From an uncultured Ferrovum sp. (GTDB taxonomy: Bacteria; Pseudomonadota; Gammaproteobacteria; Burkholderiales; Ferrovaceae): 64,000 bases of DNA. The position numbers and the translations under genes are program-made. Where the stretch lies: the NCBI GenBank assembly GCA_903893215.1, contig CAITLJ010000023.1, forward strand, positions 58,518 to 122,517, read 5' to 3'. Shown piece after piece: positions 9,867-21,875 of the stretch. The first letter of the stretch is position 1; every line of letters starts with the position of its first letter. The notes beneath the pieces are model-generated. The model was not told where the DNA came from. It searched no databases and saw only the letters and a list, made by a program, of their open reading frames with translations.

Positions 9867-10754
9867 ATGACTTCGTGGATTGATTCCCTGCCCGGCCGCT
9901 GGCCACATCTGGTGCGCCTGACCCGGCTGGACCGACCGATCGGCATCCTGCTGTTGCTGTGGCCCACCCTGTGGGGTCTCTGGATTGCCACGGACGGCAA
10001 GCCGTCATGGCACCTGCTGCTGGTCTTCGTGCTCGGGACCGTGCTGATGCGATCGGCCGGCTGCGCCATCAACGATTACGCCGATCGCAATTTTGACGGG
10101 GCGGTCACGCGCACCCGCAACCGTCCGCTGGCCACCGGCGCGCTCCGGCCGAAGGACGCCCTGCTTACCACGGCCGTGCTCGCCACAATGGCGTTCCTGC
10201 TGGTGCTGGGCACCAACCGCCTCACCATTGCGCTCAGTGTGCCGGCGCTGCTGCTGGCCTGCAGTTATCCCTTCACCAAACGCTTCCTGGCCATTCCGCA
10301 GGCCTGGTTGGGCATTGCCTTCGGGTTCGGCATTCCGATGGTTTTTGCCGCGGCGCTGAACACTGTTCCCATGGTCGCATGGGTGTTGCTTGCAGCGAAC
10401 ACGCTGTGGGCAATCGCCTACGATACCGAATACGCGATGGTCGACCGGCCGGATGATCTTCATCTGGGCATCCACAGCTCTGCATTGCTGTTTGGCCGTC
10501 TCGACGTGACCGCGGTGATGGCCTGTTACGTTGGGTCAATAGTGCTGCTTTGGCAGGCGGGGCGGCTGGCAGGCCTCGGCGCATTCTGGAACTGTGGCCT
10601 GTTGCTGGCGGTCGTCATATCGGGCTATCACTTCACGCTGATCCGTCAGCGTGACGGGGAGCGCTGCTTCAAGGCGTTCCTGCACAACAACTGGTGGGGC
10701 GCCGCGGTGTTCGCGGGGCTGCTGCTGGATTGCGCAAGCGGCCATCTCAACTAA
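9867..10754 (+). CDS. ubiA: 4-hydroxybenzoate octaprenyltransferase
   Basis: This 295-residue membrane protein has eight or nine hydrophobic segments. It carries the first aspartate motif NDYADRNFD (residues 69-77) and a second aspartate-rich stretch [14 protein letters not shown]. UbiA attaches the polyprenyl tail to 4-hydroxybenzoate in the inner membrane during ubiquinone synthesis. The frame extends upstream into recG, but the ATG at 9867 gives the family start [21 protein letters not shown]. The next gene, ubiD, encodes the following decarboxylase, with only 8 bases between them. No chorismate lyase gene is visible nearby. Confidence 0.95.
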   Translation: MTSWIDSLPGRWPHLVRLTRLDRPIGILLLLWPTLWGLWIATDGKPSWHLLLVFVLGTVLMRSAGCAINDYADRNFDGAVTRTRNRPLATGALRPKDALLTTAVLATMAFLLVLGTNRLTIALSVPALLLACSYPFTKRFLAIPQAWLGIAFGFGIPMVFAAALNTVPMVAWVLLAANTLWAIAYDTEYAMVDRPDDLHLGIHSSALLFGRLDVTAVMACYVGSIVLLWQAGRLAGLGAFWNCGLLLAVVISGYHFTLIRQRDGERCFKAFLHNNWWGAAVFAGLLLDCASGHLN

Positions 10755-10762
10755 AGGATTTT

Positions 10763-12226
10763 ATGCGCTACAACGATTTACGGGACTTCATCATCCAGCT
10801 GGAGGCGATGGGAGAACTCAAGCGCATCAAGGTACCGGTGTCGCCCAATCTGGAAATGACCGAGATTGCCGACCGGGTGCTGCGCGCTGGCGGCCCCGCA
10901 CTGCTGTTCGAGAACCCCGTCGGCTTTGCCACCCCGGTGCTGGCCAATCTGTTTGGCACCGTGCGTCGGGTGGCGTTGGGCATGGGCGAAGACGGCCCCG
11001 AAGCCCTGCGTGAAGTCGGCAAGCTGCTCGCCTTCCTCAAGGAACCCGAACCGCCGAAGGGTCTGAAAGACGCCTGGGACAAGCTCCCGGTGCTGCGTCA
11101 GGTGCTCAACATGGCGCCCAAGGAATTGCGTTCTGCGCCATGTCAGGACGTGGTGATCGAAGGCCGCGATGTGGACTTGGCTAAGTTGCCGATCCAGACC
11201 TGCTGGCCTGGCGACGCGGCGCCCTTGATCACGTGGGGTCTGGTGGTGACGCGCGGCCCCACGCGCAAGAGGCAAAACCTTGGCATATACCGCCAGCAGG
11301 TGATCGGCCCGAACAAGGTGATCATGCGCTGGCTGGCCCACCGTGGCGGCGCACTGGATTATCTCGACCACCAACGCGCCCACCCTGGCGAGCCGTTCCC
11401 GATTGCAGTGGCATTGGGCGCCGATCCGGCCACCATCCTTGGCGCAGTCACGCCGGTTCCGGATTCGCTTTCCGAATACCAGTTCGCCGGTCTGCTGCGC
11501 GGCTCCAAGACCGAACTGGTGAAATGCCTGGGTAGCGACCTGCAGGTGCCGGCCAGCGCCGAATTTGTACTGGAGGGCCATATCGCGCCGGGCGAGACCG
11601 CGCTGGAGGGACCGTTTGGCGACCATACCGGCTACTACAACGAGCAGGATCATTTTCCGGTCTTCACCATTGATCGCATCACGCATCGGCGCGATCCGAT
11701 TTACCACTCCACTTATACCGGCAAGCCGCCTGACGAACCGGCGATCCTTGGTGTGGCCCTCAACGAGGTGTTCGTACCGCTGCTGCAGAAGCAGTTTCCG
11801 GAAATCGCCGATTTCTACCTTCCGCCCGAGGGCTGCAGCTACCGGCTGGCGGTGGTCAGCCTGAAGAAACAGTATCCCGGCCACGCCAAGCGGGTCATGT
11901 TCGGTGTCTGGAGCTTCCTGCGCCAATTCATGTACACCAAGTTCATCATCGTGACCGACGACGATGTGAACATCCGCGACTGGAAGGAAGTGATCTGGGC
12001 CATGACCACCCGGGTGGATCCTGCACGCGACACCCTGCTGGTGGAAAACACCCCGATCGATTACCTGGACTTTGCCAGCCCGGTGTCCGGACTCGGGTCG
12101 AAGATGGGGATTGATGCCACCAACAAATGGCCGGGCGAGACCAATCGGGAATGGGGCACCGCCATCAGGATGGACGATGGCACCAAGGCGCGGGTGGACG
12201 CGCTGTGGGATTCCCTCGGCCTTTGA
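10763..12226 (+). CDS. ubiD: 4-hydroxy-3-polyprenylbenzoate decarboxylase (prenyl-FMN dependent)
   Basis: This 487-residue protein begins [22 protein letters not shown], the standard UbiD N-terminus, and contains the conserved [11 protein letters not shown] and [23 protein letters not shown] regions. UbiD decarboxylates polyprenyl-hydroxybenzoate using prenylated FMN in ubiquinone biosynthesis. The start at 10763 is set by the AAAGGA ribosome binding site in the 8-base gap after ubiA. Its stop codon (12224-12226) directly abuts the stop of the convergent OmpA-like gene at 12227, leaving no intergenic space. Confidence 0.96.
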   Translation: MRYNDLRDFIIQLEAMGELKRIKVPVSPNLEMTEIADRVLRAGGPALLFENPVGFATPVLANLFGTVRRVALGMGEDGPEALREVGKLLAFLKEPEPPKGLKDAWDKLPVLRQVLNMAPKELRSAPCQDVVIEGRDVDLAKLPIQTCWPGDAAPLITWGLVVTRGPTRKRQNLGIYRQQVIGPNKVIMRWLAHRGGALDYLDHQRAHPGEPFPIAVALGADPATILGAVTPVPDSLSEYQFAGLLRGSKTELVKCLGSDLQVPASAEFVLEGHIAPGETALEGPFGDHTGYYNEQDHFPVFTIDRITHRRDPIYHSTYTGKPPDEPAILGVALNEVFVPLLQKQFPEIADFYLPPEGCSYRLAVVSLKKQYPGHAKRVMFGVWSFLRQFMYTKFIIVTDDDVNIRDWKEVIWAMTTRVDPARDTLLVENTPIDYLDFASPVSGLGSKMGIDATNKWPGETNREWGTAIRMDDGTKARVDALWDSLGL

Positions 12227-12799
12227 TCAGAAGCGGTACTTCAGACCGATGGTGAGCAGATCGACGCCATCGTCGCCGGGGCGCAGCGAACCGCCCAGAC
12301 GGTAGCGGTCCCAGCCGCCCTGGACCAGCAGGTTGGAGCTGAAGTTGTAATGAACGCCCATCCCATACGTGGGGTGCAGGCTGGCATCGGGCGTCAGCAG
12401 GTAGGCATTCTGCATTTGCAGATTGCCCCGATAGGCGCCCACCCGCCCGGTGACGCCCACGTTGTCACCCATGGTCCAGGTACCAACACCAGCCAGGCGA
12501 AAATTGCGTCCGAATGTCGCGTTGCGTGCAGTGGTGGCTGAAGTGACGTCGGTGCCGTCGGCCGGGCTATCGTTGTAGCCCAGTTCGACCTCGACCCGGC
12601 GGGTTGCGCTGGCGGCGCCGGCAGTGCCGGCCGGACGCTTGCGTTGCGGCGGGTCGGTGCGATCGAAGTTGAGCAGGGCATCGGCACGGTTCACCCAAGG
12701 CGCCACTTTCAGGCCGCCAAACCAGCCGTCGGCCGCCATTGAGGGCGCCGACGCGAACGCCAGTGCGATCAGCAGGAACGGGGGGGCAACTTTTTTCAT
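12227..12799 (-). CDS. OmpA-like outer membrane beta-barrel protein
   Basis: This 190-residue protein starts MKKVAPPFLLIALAFASAPSMA, a clear Sec signal peptide cleaved before ADGWFGG. The mature part has alternating polar/hydrophobic strands (VEVELGYNDS, FRLAGVGTWTMG, VGVTGRVGAYRG, YGMGVHYNFSSNLLVQGGWDRYRLGG) and ends in YRF, the C-terminal aromatic signature recognised by the Bam complex. The pattern fits the eight-stranded OmpA_membrane/OmpW size class, without a peptidoglycan-binding domain. The frame runs open to 12889, but only the start at 12799 gives a signal peptide. Function is unknown. It converges on ubiD with zero spacing. Confidence 0.75.
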   Translation of the reverse strand: MKKVAPPFLLIALAFASAPSMAADGWFGGLKVAPWVNRADALLNFDRTDPPQRKRPAGTAGAASATRRVEVELGYNDSPADGTDVTSATTARNATFGRNFRLAGVGTWTMGDNVGVTGRVGAYRGNLQMQNAYLLTPDASLHPTYGMGVHYNFSSNLLVQGGWDRYRLGGSLRPGDDGVDLLTIGLKYRF

Positions 12800-12978
12800 G
12801 ACAGGCAACAAACTCGGCGGGACAGGCAGTGGCGTGATGAACACGATGCGGCCGCTCGGGCAACCGACATTTTCTGATGATTCGAGCATAGGACCACTGG
12901 GGCGCCGGGGTCCAGTCAGCCTTGTGAAAAAGTATGACGAACACCCTGATCTGTTGCGTATTTCCGACGGTCGAGCGC

Positions 12979-14667
12979 TTAGCGCAAGTCGCTCGCTGCC
13001 CGCAGCACCGCCTCATGGATGGCACCGACATCACTCAGGCCAGGGCCGTTGATCATGCACACCACCACCGAATATCCACCCCCGGGGTAGGGCACAAAGC
13101 CGGCCAGGCCGCGTACATCGTCCAGGCTGCCAGTCTTCAGGCGCATTCCGGCCGCGCCCGGCAGGTTGGTGAAGCGTTTCAGCAGGGTACCGTCTTGTCC
13201 GGGAATGGACAGCGACGCCAAAAACTCGGGAGCCACCGGGGAAGTCAGCGCGTACTTCAACAACTGCGCGAGGTGGTCGGCGGTCAGCTTGTCCTGATGC
13301 GAAAGGCCCGCGCCGTTCTCAATCGACAGCTCTTCGAAGTGCATCTGATGTCCTTCCAGCCAGCGCTTAAGCACGTGTTCACCTGCCAGAGTGGTGGCCG
13401 GCAACTCACCCTGCTCCGCCGCGAGGTCGAGCAGGAGGGTACGCGCCATCAGATTATTACTGTACTTGTTGATGTCGCGGACCAGTTCGGCAAGTGGCCG
13501 CGAGGCCTGCCGGACGGTAACGGTGGCGTAGCCTGGCGCCGCCCCGTCCTGCAGGCTGACAGATTCATGGTGGCCCAGTGACCGCCACAGGGCCGCCAGA
13601 GTCCAGCCAAAATGCGCGCTGGCTGGTAGCGGACTGCGTCGCAATTCTCCCGCCGGGCAATTGGCCGGCCACTCCCCTTGCAGTTGCAGACGCCCGGGCT
13701 GCCTCCAGTCTTCGGAGGATTCTCCCGTGCTGGCTGACAGGGTACCGTTGGCAGCACTGGCGACCGGGCCAAGCGCAGCATGGGCTGCATGCTGCCGCAG
13801 GGGGCGGGCCGGCGCCACCACCAGCGCGAGTTGGTCCAGCCAATCGGGCGGGCATGGGCTCGCTTCAGGCACCCGCACGGCCGCTGGCACGTTGGCGGCC
13901 GGGGACGCAGCCGGCCGCTGTGGATTTGCACCGCCTGACGCGACCGGTGCCAGCATCCCGATGGGCGGGTCCAGCAGCAGCTGGCCCTGATGTGCAGCCG
14001 GCAGACTCAGCGTGACGGCCGCCAGATCCACCATCAGGGCAGAAGGCAGGGTGGTCCAGACGCGCCCAGGTTCAGCGCGAACTCCTGTTCCGAGCGTGGT
14101 TTGGGGAGCAAAGCGGCGGGTATCGAGAATCACTGGCGCGCCGATCCGGTGCACACCGAGCGCGGCTGCATGCCGCAACATCAGACGCAGGGCGTCCTGC
14201 TGGAGTCCGGGGTCACCGCCACCGCGCACGGTCACCTGCCAGCCTTGCCGGGGCTGCGGCAGGGGATCGGCGAACAGGTCCGTGTGAAAACGGAAGGCCG
14301 GACCGAGCTGCTCCAACGCGCCCAAAGTAAGCACCAACTTCATCAGTGAGGCTGTCAGCATAGGCTGATCTGCACGGTGCTGATAAATCATGTGGCCCGC
14401 GGGATCGATCACGGCCAGGGCCAGCGCCGACGCCGGCACGCCGGCGGCCTGCATTGCCGCGAGCACGTCGTCCGGCAGCGGCAGAGCCTGCTGCGCAGAG
14501 GCCGCTACCGAGCTGTCTGCGGCCAACACAGGGGCGGTCGACCCCAATACCGCGCATACCAGGGCACGCGTGGCGAGACCCTTGGCGATCGGCGACAGCT
14601 TACCGAGGGCGCACAGACCGACCCGCCCCCTTGAATTACTGTCATCAAGACCGTATATTCCTAGCAC
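12979..14667 (-). CDS. dacB: D-alanyl-D-alanine carboxypeptidase/endopeptidase (PBP4 family)
   Basis: All three penicillin-binding motifs are present: SxxK in TASLMKLV, SxN in KYSNNLMA and KTG in LKTGSLDD. The large insert between SxxK and SxN ([16 protein letters not shown] onward) is typical of PBP4/S13 peptidases. The mature enzyme acts in the periplasm on peptidoglycan cross-links. The signal peptide ends at about [10 protein letters not shown]. The start is unclear: the coordinate given is a GTG at 14667 inside the CIRCE element, but no ATG lies between it and the signal peptide. A CTG at 14616, preceded by a G-rich stretch, is an alternative. The gene is divergent from groES and their 5' regions overlap. 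Confidence 0.85.
   Translation of the reverse strand: MLGIYGLDDSNSRGRVGLCALGKLSPIAKGLATRALVCAVLGSTAPVLAADSSVAASAQQALPLPDDVLAAMQAAGVPASALALAVIDPAGHMIYQHRADQPMLTASLMKLVLTLGALEQLGPAFRFHTDLFADPLPQPRQGWQVTVRGGGDPGLQQDALRLMLRHAAALGVHRIGAPVILDTRRFAPQTTLGTGVRAEPGRVWTTLPSALMVDLAAVTLSLPAAHQGQLLLDPPIGMLAPVASGGANPQRPAASPAANVPAAVRVPEASPCPPDWLDQLALVVAPARPLRQHAAHAALGPVASAANGTLSASTGESSEDWRQPGRLQLQGEWPANCPAGELRRSPLPASAHFGWTLAALWRSLGHHESVSLQDGAAPGYATVTVRQASRPLAELVRDINKYSNNLMARTLLLDLAAEQGELPATTLAGEHVLKRWLEGHQMHFEELSIENGAGLSHQDKLTADHLAQLLKYALTSPVAPEFLASLSIPGQDGTLLKRFTNLPGAAGMRLKTGSLDDVRGLAGFVPYPGGGYSVVVCMINGPGLSDVGAIHEAVLRAASDLR
14631..14659 (+). promoter_or_regulatory. groESL promoter, sigma70-like
   Basis: TTGAAT at 14631-14636 and TATATT at 14654-14659 are separated by exactly 17 bases, a strong sigma70-type match just upstream of the CIRCE operator. 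The CTTGAA at the -35 position also resembles a heat-shock sigma32 -35 element, but the -10 does not resemble CCCCAT. Recognition mainly by the housekeeping sigma factor with HrcA repression is inferred. Confidence 0.7.
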
Positions 14668-14687
14668 TCGCTTGAGCCGAGTGCTAA
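14661..14687 (+). promoter_or_regulatory. CIRCE operator (HrcA binding site) of groESL
   Basis: The arms CTAGCACTC and GAGTGCTAA are separated by nine bases and match the CIRCE consensus TTAGCACTC-N9-GAGTGCTAA at 17 of 18 arm positions. It lies right after the -10 element and 48 bases before the groES start, where bound HrcA would block transcription at normal temperature. Confidence 0.92.
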
Positions 14688-14734
14688 CAACATTTCGGGC
14701 AAGATCCCCAAAACCAAACCGCAGGAGAGTCAGA

Positions 14735-15025
14735 ATGAAGATCCGTCCGTTGCATGACCGAGTGATTGTCAAACGCCTGGAAGAAGAGCGCAAGACCGCT
14801 TCCGGCATCGTCATCCCCGACGCCGCCACCGAAAAGCCGGACCAGGGCGAAGTGATCGCCATCGGAACCGGCAAGCATCTTGAAGACGGCACCATCCGTG
14901 CCCTGGAAGTCAAGGTGGGTGATCGCGTGCTGTTCGGCAAGTATTCGGGCCAGACCGTCAAGGTGGATGGCAACGAACTGTTGGTGATGCGTGAAGAAGA
15001 CATCATGGGTGTGGTCGAGGCCTGA
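14735..15025 (+). CDS. groES: Co-chaperonin GroES
   Basis: This 96-residue protein begins [18 protein letters not shown] and includes the mobile loop region [16 protein letters not shown] and the C-terminal [18 protein letters not shown], all standard for GroES. It caps GroEL in the cytoplasm. The ATG at 14735 follows the ribosome binding sequence GGAGAG. It is the first gene of the CIRCE-controlled groESL operon. Confidence 0.98.
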   Translation: MKIRPLHDRVIVKRLEEERKTASGIVIPDAATEKPDQGEVIAIGTGKHLEDGTIRALEVKVGDRVLFGKYSGQTVKVDGNELLVMREEDIMGVVEA

Positions 15026-15046
15026 GCCTCCCGTCACTCCCTGTAA

Positions 15047-16738
<1,692 letters not shown>

Positions 16739-16799
16739 TCCCGCTGCCTGCCGGGTTCGCCCGGCATCGCCTGCGCATCGCTTCCGGCTTGCCGGAGGC

Positions 16800-16845
16800 A
16801 AAAGACCGGGGCCCGTCATTTCAGGATGACGGGCCCCGGTCTTTT
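16800..16845 (+). terminator. Rho-independent terminator of groESL
   Basis: The arms 16800-16819 and 16826-16845 form a perfect 20-bp stem with a six-base loop, starting AAAA and ending TTTT. It lies about 60 bases after the groEL stop. The symmetrical A and T tracts could make it work in both directions. Confidence 0.93.
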
Positions 16846-17198
16846 GTACGGACCGTGACCGCGAGTGATGACTCCGGGTCATATGTATCCTGGGACTGGA
16901 TCGCAGCTTTTGCGCTCCTTGGGCTCCGGCAAGCTTGCTGCACTTCGCAAGGAACGCCTGACCGCAGTTCAAGTGACTGGAATAACATGCAGTTACAGGA
17001 CGACAGACAAACACAGTTTTAATATATGTTGCAGCGCAACCAAATTCATCTTACGAAACAGGGGCTTCACCAGCCGGCGAGGTGCATGACAGTCTGTAAC
17101 CTGTCTGGTACAGTAAATCAGCAAGACATATATAAGACTTACCGGGACAGACAGAATCCGGACTTGCATCAAGAACGTCATAAACAGGTGGAGACCCA
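16846..17198. other. Intergenic region upstream of the acetate-uptake operon
   Basis: This 353-base stretch has no credible gene; the small frames in it show no family features. It contains an inverted repeat GTTGC-AGC-GCAAC (17028-17040), a near-palindrome CTGTAACC-N5-GGTACAG (17094-17113, one-base bulge) and an AT-rich TATATAAG at 17129-17136 that could be a -10 region, although no good -35 partner is seen. These are candidates for the control region of the DUF485-actP operon. Confidence 0.4.
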
Positions 17199-17506
17199 AT
17201 GACTGATCAGATCCTGGCCCGCATCAAGGCCAATCCGAAGTACCACGAACTGAAGAGCAAACGCACCGGCCTGGGCGCCATTCTCAGTGTCGCCATGCTG
17301 GTTGTGTATTACGGCTTCATCGCGCTGATTGCCTTCAACAAGGATTTTCTGGGCACCCCGCTCGGCGAGGGCCTGACCACCACGATCGGCATTCCGATGG
17401 GGCTGGGCGTGATCCTGTTTACCGTGCTGATCACTGGTTTTTACGTCAACCGCGCCAATCGTGAATTCGATACGCTCACCGAGGAAATCATCCGGGAGGC
17501 GCGCAA

Positions 17507-17510
<4 letters not shown>
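17199..17510 (+). CDS. DUF485 inner membrane protein (YjcH-like)
   Basis: This 103-residue protein has two transmembrane segments, roughly residues 28-50 and 64-86, joined by a short loop, and has charged ends. This is the DUF485 pattern (E. coli YjcH), the small partner encoded just before the acetate permease ActP. Its stop overlaps the actP start by four bases (ATGA), supporting coupled translation. The molecular role is not established; it may help membrane insertion or assembly of the symporter. A GGTGGAG ribosome binding site precedes the ATG. Confidence 0.88.
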
Positions 17511-19222
<1,712 letters not shown>

Positions 19223-19272
19223 GACCACCGCACTGCTGCGGCGGTGCGTACCGGCAAGTGCCAAGGCGCGCA

Positions 19273-19304
19273 GGGAGCCCCCTCCGGGGAGGCTCCCTTT
19301 TTTT
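19273..19304 (+). terminator. Rho-independent terminator after actP
   Basis: The arms GGGAGCC (19273-19279) and GGCTCCC (19291-19297) enclose a C/G-rich segment that can extend the stem and are followed by seven T residues. It lies 50 bases after the actP stop and before argH. Confidence 0.88.
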
Positions 19305-19383
19305 ACGCCCTGTGCCCCGGGCGGGAGAACGCAATGCCTTATACTTGTTGGCTAATTCAAATCGCCAGCAGGAATTCGCCACG

Positions 19384-20793
19384 ATGCAAACCCCAGCCCC
19401 CAACCAGACCGGTTCTGCCGACAAGATCTGGTCTGGCCGCTTTTCCGTGCCGATCGCCGACTCGGTCAAGCGCTATACCTCATCGGTCTTCTTTGACCTG
19501 CGCCTTGCTGAATTCGACATCCAGGGTTCGCTGGCCCACGCCGGCATGCTGGCACACACCGGACTGATCAGCACCACCGATCTCGCTGACATCCGGCGCG
19601 GCCTCGCGCAGATCCTCGACGAGATCCGCAGCGGCAAGTTTGAATGGAAGCTGGACGACGAGGACGTGCACCTCAATATAGAGCGCCGCCTCACCGTGCT
19701 GGTGGGCGACGCCGGCAAACGTCTGCATACGGCGCGCTCACGCAACGATCAGGTAGCCACCGATATTCGGCTGTTCCTGCGCGCCGCCGTTGACCAGTTG
19801 CTGGGGCAACTGGGTGCCGTGCAGGATAGCCTTCTCGACCTGGCCAGCCAGCATACCGAGACCATCATGCCTGGCTTCACCCACCTGCAGGTGGCACAGC
19901 CCGTGTCATTCGCGCACCACCTGATGGCCTACGTGGAAATGTTCGAGCGCGACCGCGAACGGATGCGAGACGCGCGCCGCCGCATCAATCGCCTGCCGCT
20001 CGGGGCCGCCGCGCTGGCTGGCACCGGCTATCCGATCGACCGTGAATGGGTGGCACGCGAACTGGGCTTTGATGGCGTCAGCCTGAACTCACTGGACGCC
20101 GTATCCGATCGGGATTTTGCGATCGAGTTCTGCGCCGCTGCCGCTCTGGTAATGACCCACATCTCACGCATGGCGGAAGAAATCATCCTGTGGATGAGCC
20201 CGCGGTATGCCTTCCTGCAGGTAGGCGACGCTTTCTGCACCGGTTCGTCGATCATGCCGCAGAAGCGTAATCCGGATGTGCCAGAACTGGCGCGCGGCAA
20301 AACCGGCCGCGTGACTGGCCATCTGATGGGCCTGCTCACGCTGATGAAGGGGCAACCACTGGCGTACAACAAAGATAATCAGGAGGACAAAGAGCCGTTG
20401 TTCGACACGGTCGACACCCTGGGGGACACGCTGGCGATTTTTGCCGAGATGCTGCGCGATGTCACGGTGAACGCTGCCAACATGCGCGAGGCGGCACGGC
20501 AGGGTTTCGCCACTGCCACCGACCTGGCCGACTATCTGGTACGCAAGGGTCTACCGTTCCGTGACGCGCACGAAGCGGTAGCGCGGGCAGTGCGCGCAGC
20601 CGAACTGGCAGGTTGCGAATTGTCCGAGCTGAGTCTGGATCAGTTGCGGGAGTTCTCGCCGCTGATCGAAAGTGATGCGCATGCATCACTCACCCTGGAG
20701 GGCTCGTTGGCCAGCCGCACCTCATTGGGTGGCACGGCACCAGTGCGGGTGCGCGAAGCGATTGCGGCTGCGCGACTGCGCAGGCAAAGCTGA
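19384..20793 (+). CDS. argH: Argininosuccinate lyase
   Basis: This 469-residue enzyme cleaves argininosuccinate to arginine and fumarate in the last step of arginine synthesis. The fumarase/aspartase superfamily signature [12 protein letters not shown] lies at about residues 287-298, and the N-terminal KIWSGRFS and [12 protein letters not shown] segments are typical. The open frame extends well upstream into actP, but the ATG at 19384 gives the family start. A TATACT at 19340-19345 could be its -10 element; no clear -35 is seen. Confidence 0.96.
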   Translation: MQTPAPNQTGSADKIWSGRFSVPIADSVKRYTSSVFFDLRLAEFDIQGSLAHAGMLAHTGLISTTDLADIRRGLAQILDEIRSGKFEWKLDDEDVHLNIERRLTVLVGDAGKRLHTARSRNDQVATDIRLFLRAAVDQLLGQLGAVQDSLLDLASQHTETIMPGFTHLQVAQPVSFAHHLMAYVEMFERDRERMRDARRRINRLPLGAAALAGTGYPIDREWVARELGFDGVSLNSLDAVSDRDFAIEFCAAAALVMTHISRMAEEIILWMSPRYAFLQVGDAFCTGSSIMPQKRNPDVPELARGKTGRVTGHLMGLLTLMKGQPLAYNKDNQEDKEPLFDTVDTLGDTLAIFAEMLRDVTVNAANMREAARQGFATATDLADYLVRKGLPFRDAHEAVARAVRAAELAGCELSELSLDQLREFSPLIESDAHASLTLEGSLASRTSLGGTAPVRVREAIAAARLRRQS

Positions 20794-20832
20794 CCCGCCG
20801 CCAGGTTTAGCCTGTATCGCCCCTCTCCCGGC

Positions 20833-21432
20833 TCAGGCGTGGCGACTGCGCCGCACCCCAGGCGCGCGCGGCTCATGCGCGCGACAGAGCAGGCGTGAGT
20901 CGCTGAGCGCGAGTCGCTCCGCGTACCAGTCGCAGTGATAGATCCGTGCACTGCGCCGCTCGAAATGCTGACAGGTTTCGCAAGTACCAAAGTTGGCCCC
21001 ACCCACCTCCGCCTGCAACAGGAACAGTGCTTCACGCAACGTGGAAACGGCCGTACGGATGCGCGTGGCGCTGACGTCGCGGGTGGCGCTGCGCCAGAGC
21101 GCGTGCAGGCCGGAAGCCTCCAGCAGGACCTCACCAGCCTCTGACAGCCTAAGCCTTACCACGCGGCGGTCGAGTTCATCCACATAGCGCTCGATCAGTC
21201 CACGCCGGTCAAGCAGCAGCAGACTCTGGGATACCGTTCCCTTGGTCAGTCCCAGATATTCCGCGAGCGCCTGTGGTGTATTGCTGAAGCGGTTGCATTG
21301 CGCAAGGTAGATCAAGGCCTGCAGGTGCACGGCCTGCAACGCGGTGCCATTCCCGATGCGGCGCAGGTCGGCGCGCAGCAGGTTGGTCAGGCGTTCCAGG
21401 ATGCCAAGCAGGGTTAACGGGTCCTTCAGCAT
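20833..21432 (-). CDS. MarR-family transcriptional regulator with C-terminal cysteine cluster
   Basis: This 199-residue protein has a winged helix-turn-helix typical of MarR (recognition region LAEYLGLTKGTVSQSLLLLDRRGLIERY, then the wing DRRVVRLRLSEAG). Unlike ordinary MarR proteins of ~150 residues, it carries a C-terminal extension with C151-x2-C154, C167, and C183-x2-H186, a spacing suited to binding zinc, iron or an Fe-S cluster. It converges on argH (39 bases between stops) and diverges from lptM-lysA. A perfect 6-4-6 palindrome lies 17 bases upstream of its start. Function as a metal- or redox-sensing regulator is inferred. Confidence 0.8.
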   Translation of the reverse strand: MLKDPLTLLGILERLTNLLRADLRRIGNGTALQAVHLQALIYLAQCNRFSNTPQALAEYLGLTKGTVSQSLLLLDRRGLIERYVDELDRRVVRLRLSEAGEVLLEASGLHALWRSATRDVSATRIRTAVSTLREALFLLQAEVGGANFGTCETCQHFERRSARIYHCDWYAERLALSDSRLLCRAHEPRAPGVRRSRHA

Positions 21433-21448
21433 GTCGAAACCGCCCCGG

Positions 21449-21464
21449 TCAAGGAATGCCTTGA
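21449..21464. promoter_or_regulatory. Candidate operator palindrome upstream of the MarR-type gene
   Basis: The sequence TCAAGG-AATG-CCTTGA is a perfect six-base inverted repeat with a four-base centre, 17 bases upstream of the MarR-type start codon. Regulators of this family often bind such dyads in their own promoters. No other sign of function is visible. Confidence 0.4.
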
Positions 21465-21641
21465 TCCTACACGCAAAAGATTAAAAATCATATTGAGTCG
21501 ATACTTTCGCTCGCACCGCTGCCGCCGACTCGCTCCCGACCTTGCCGCAGACTGCGGTCAATCACGCGAAAAGCCAAGCGGGCAAAGGGTTATCGGCCAA
21601 CTCGAGGGACTGGCTGACCGGGGAGTCTGCGAGCCTGGCAT

Positions 21642-21649
21642 GGTATATT
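21642..21649 (+). promoter_or_regulatory. Candidate extended -10 promoter of lptM-lysA
   Basis: TGG followed by TATATT (21644-21649) matches an extended -10 element (TGnTATAAT type), 32 bases upstream of the lptM ATG. There is no good -35 hexamer at the usual distance, which an extended -10 can tolerate. Confidence 0.45.
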
Positions 21650-21680
21650 GCCGGCTTACCGATGCGAAACAACGCCTGAC

Positions 21681-21875
21681 ATGACCATTCATCGCCCGCT
21701 CCTCCTGCTGGTCTTCACCCTGACGCTGACCGCTTGCGGTCTCAAGGGCCCCCTGCTTTTACGCGATGGCAACGCTTCCGGCGTGCCGCCGACGGCTGGC
21801 AAGCAGGTGTCCCCGGACACACCACTGTGTGCCGGTGGAAGCACGAACGGTACCGTGCAGGGGGAATGCCAGTGA
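21681..21875 (+). CDS. lptM: LPS translocon maturation lipoprotein LptM (YifL-like)
   Basis: This 64-residue lipoprotein has a signal peptide ending in the lipobox LTAC (cysteine near residue 19), followed at once by GLKGPLLL, the hallmark GLKGPLY motif of LptM/YifL. It is anchored in the outer membrane, where in E. coli LptM helps oxidative maturation of LptD. The gene sits directly before lysA, its usual place in proteobacteria, and its stop overlaps the lysA GTG start. The tail after residue 30 is low in conserved features. Confidence 0.87.
   Translation: MTIHRPLLLLVFTLTLTACGLKGPLLLRDGNASGVPPTAGKQVSPDTPLCAGGSTNGTVQGECQ

Noticed and set aside
21493..21684. 63-residue plus-strand open frame upstream of lptM
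   Set aside because: It overlaps the promoter and start of lptM, lacks a ribosome binding site and shows no family features.
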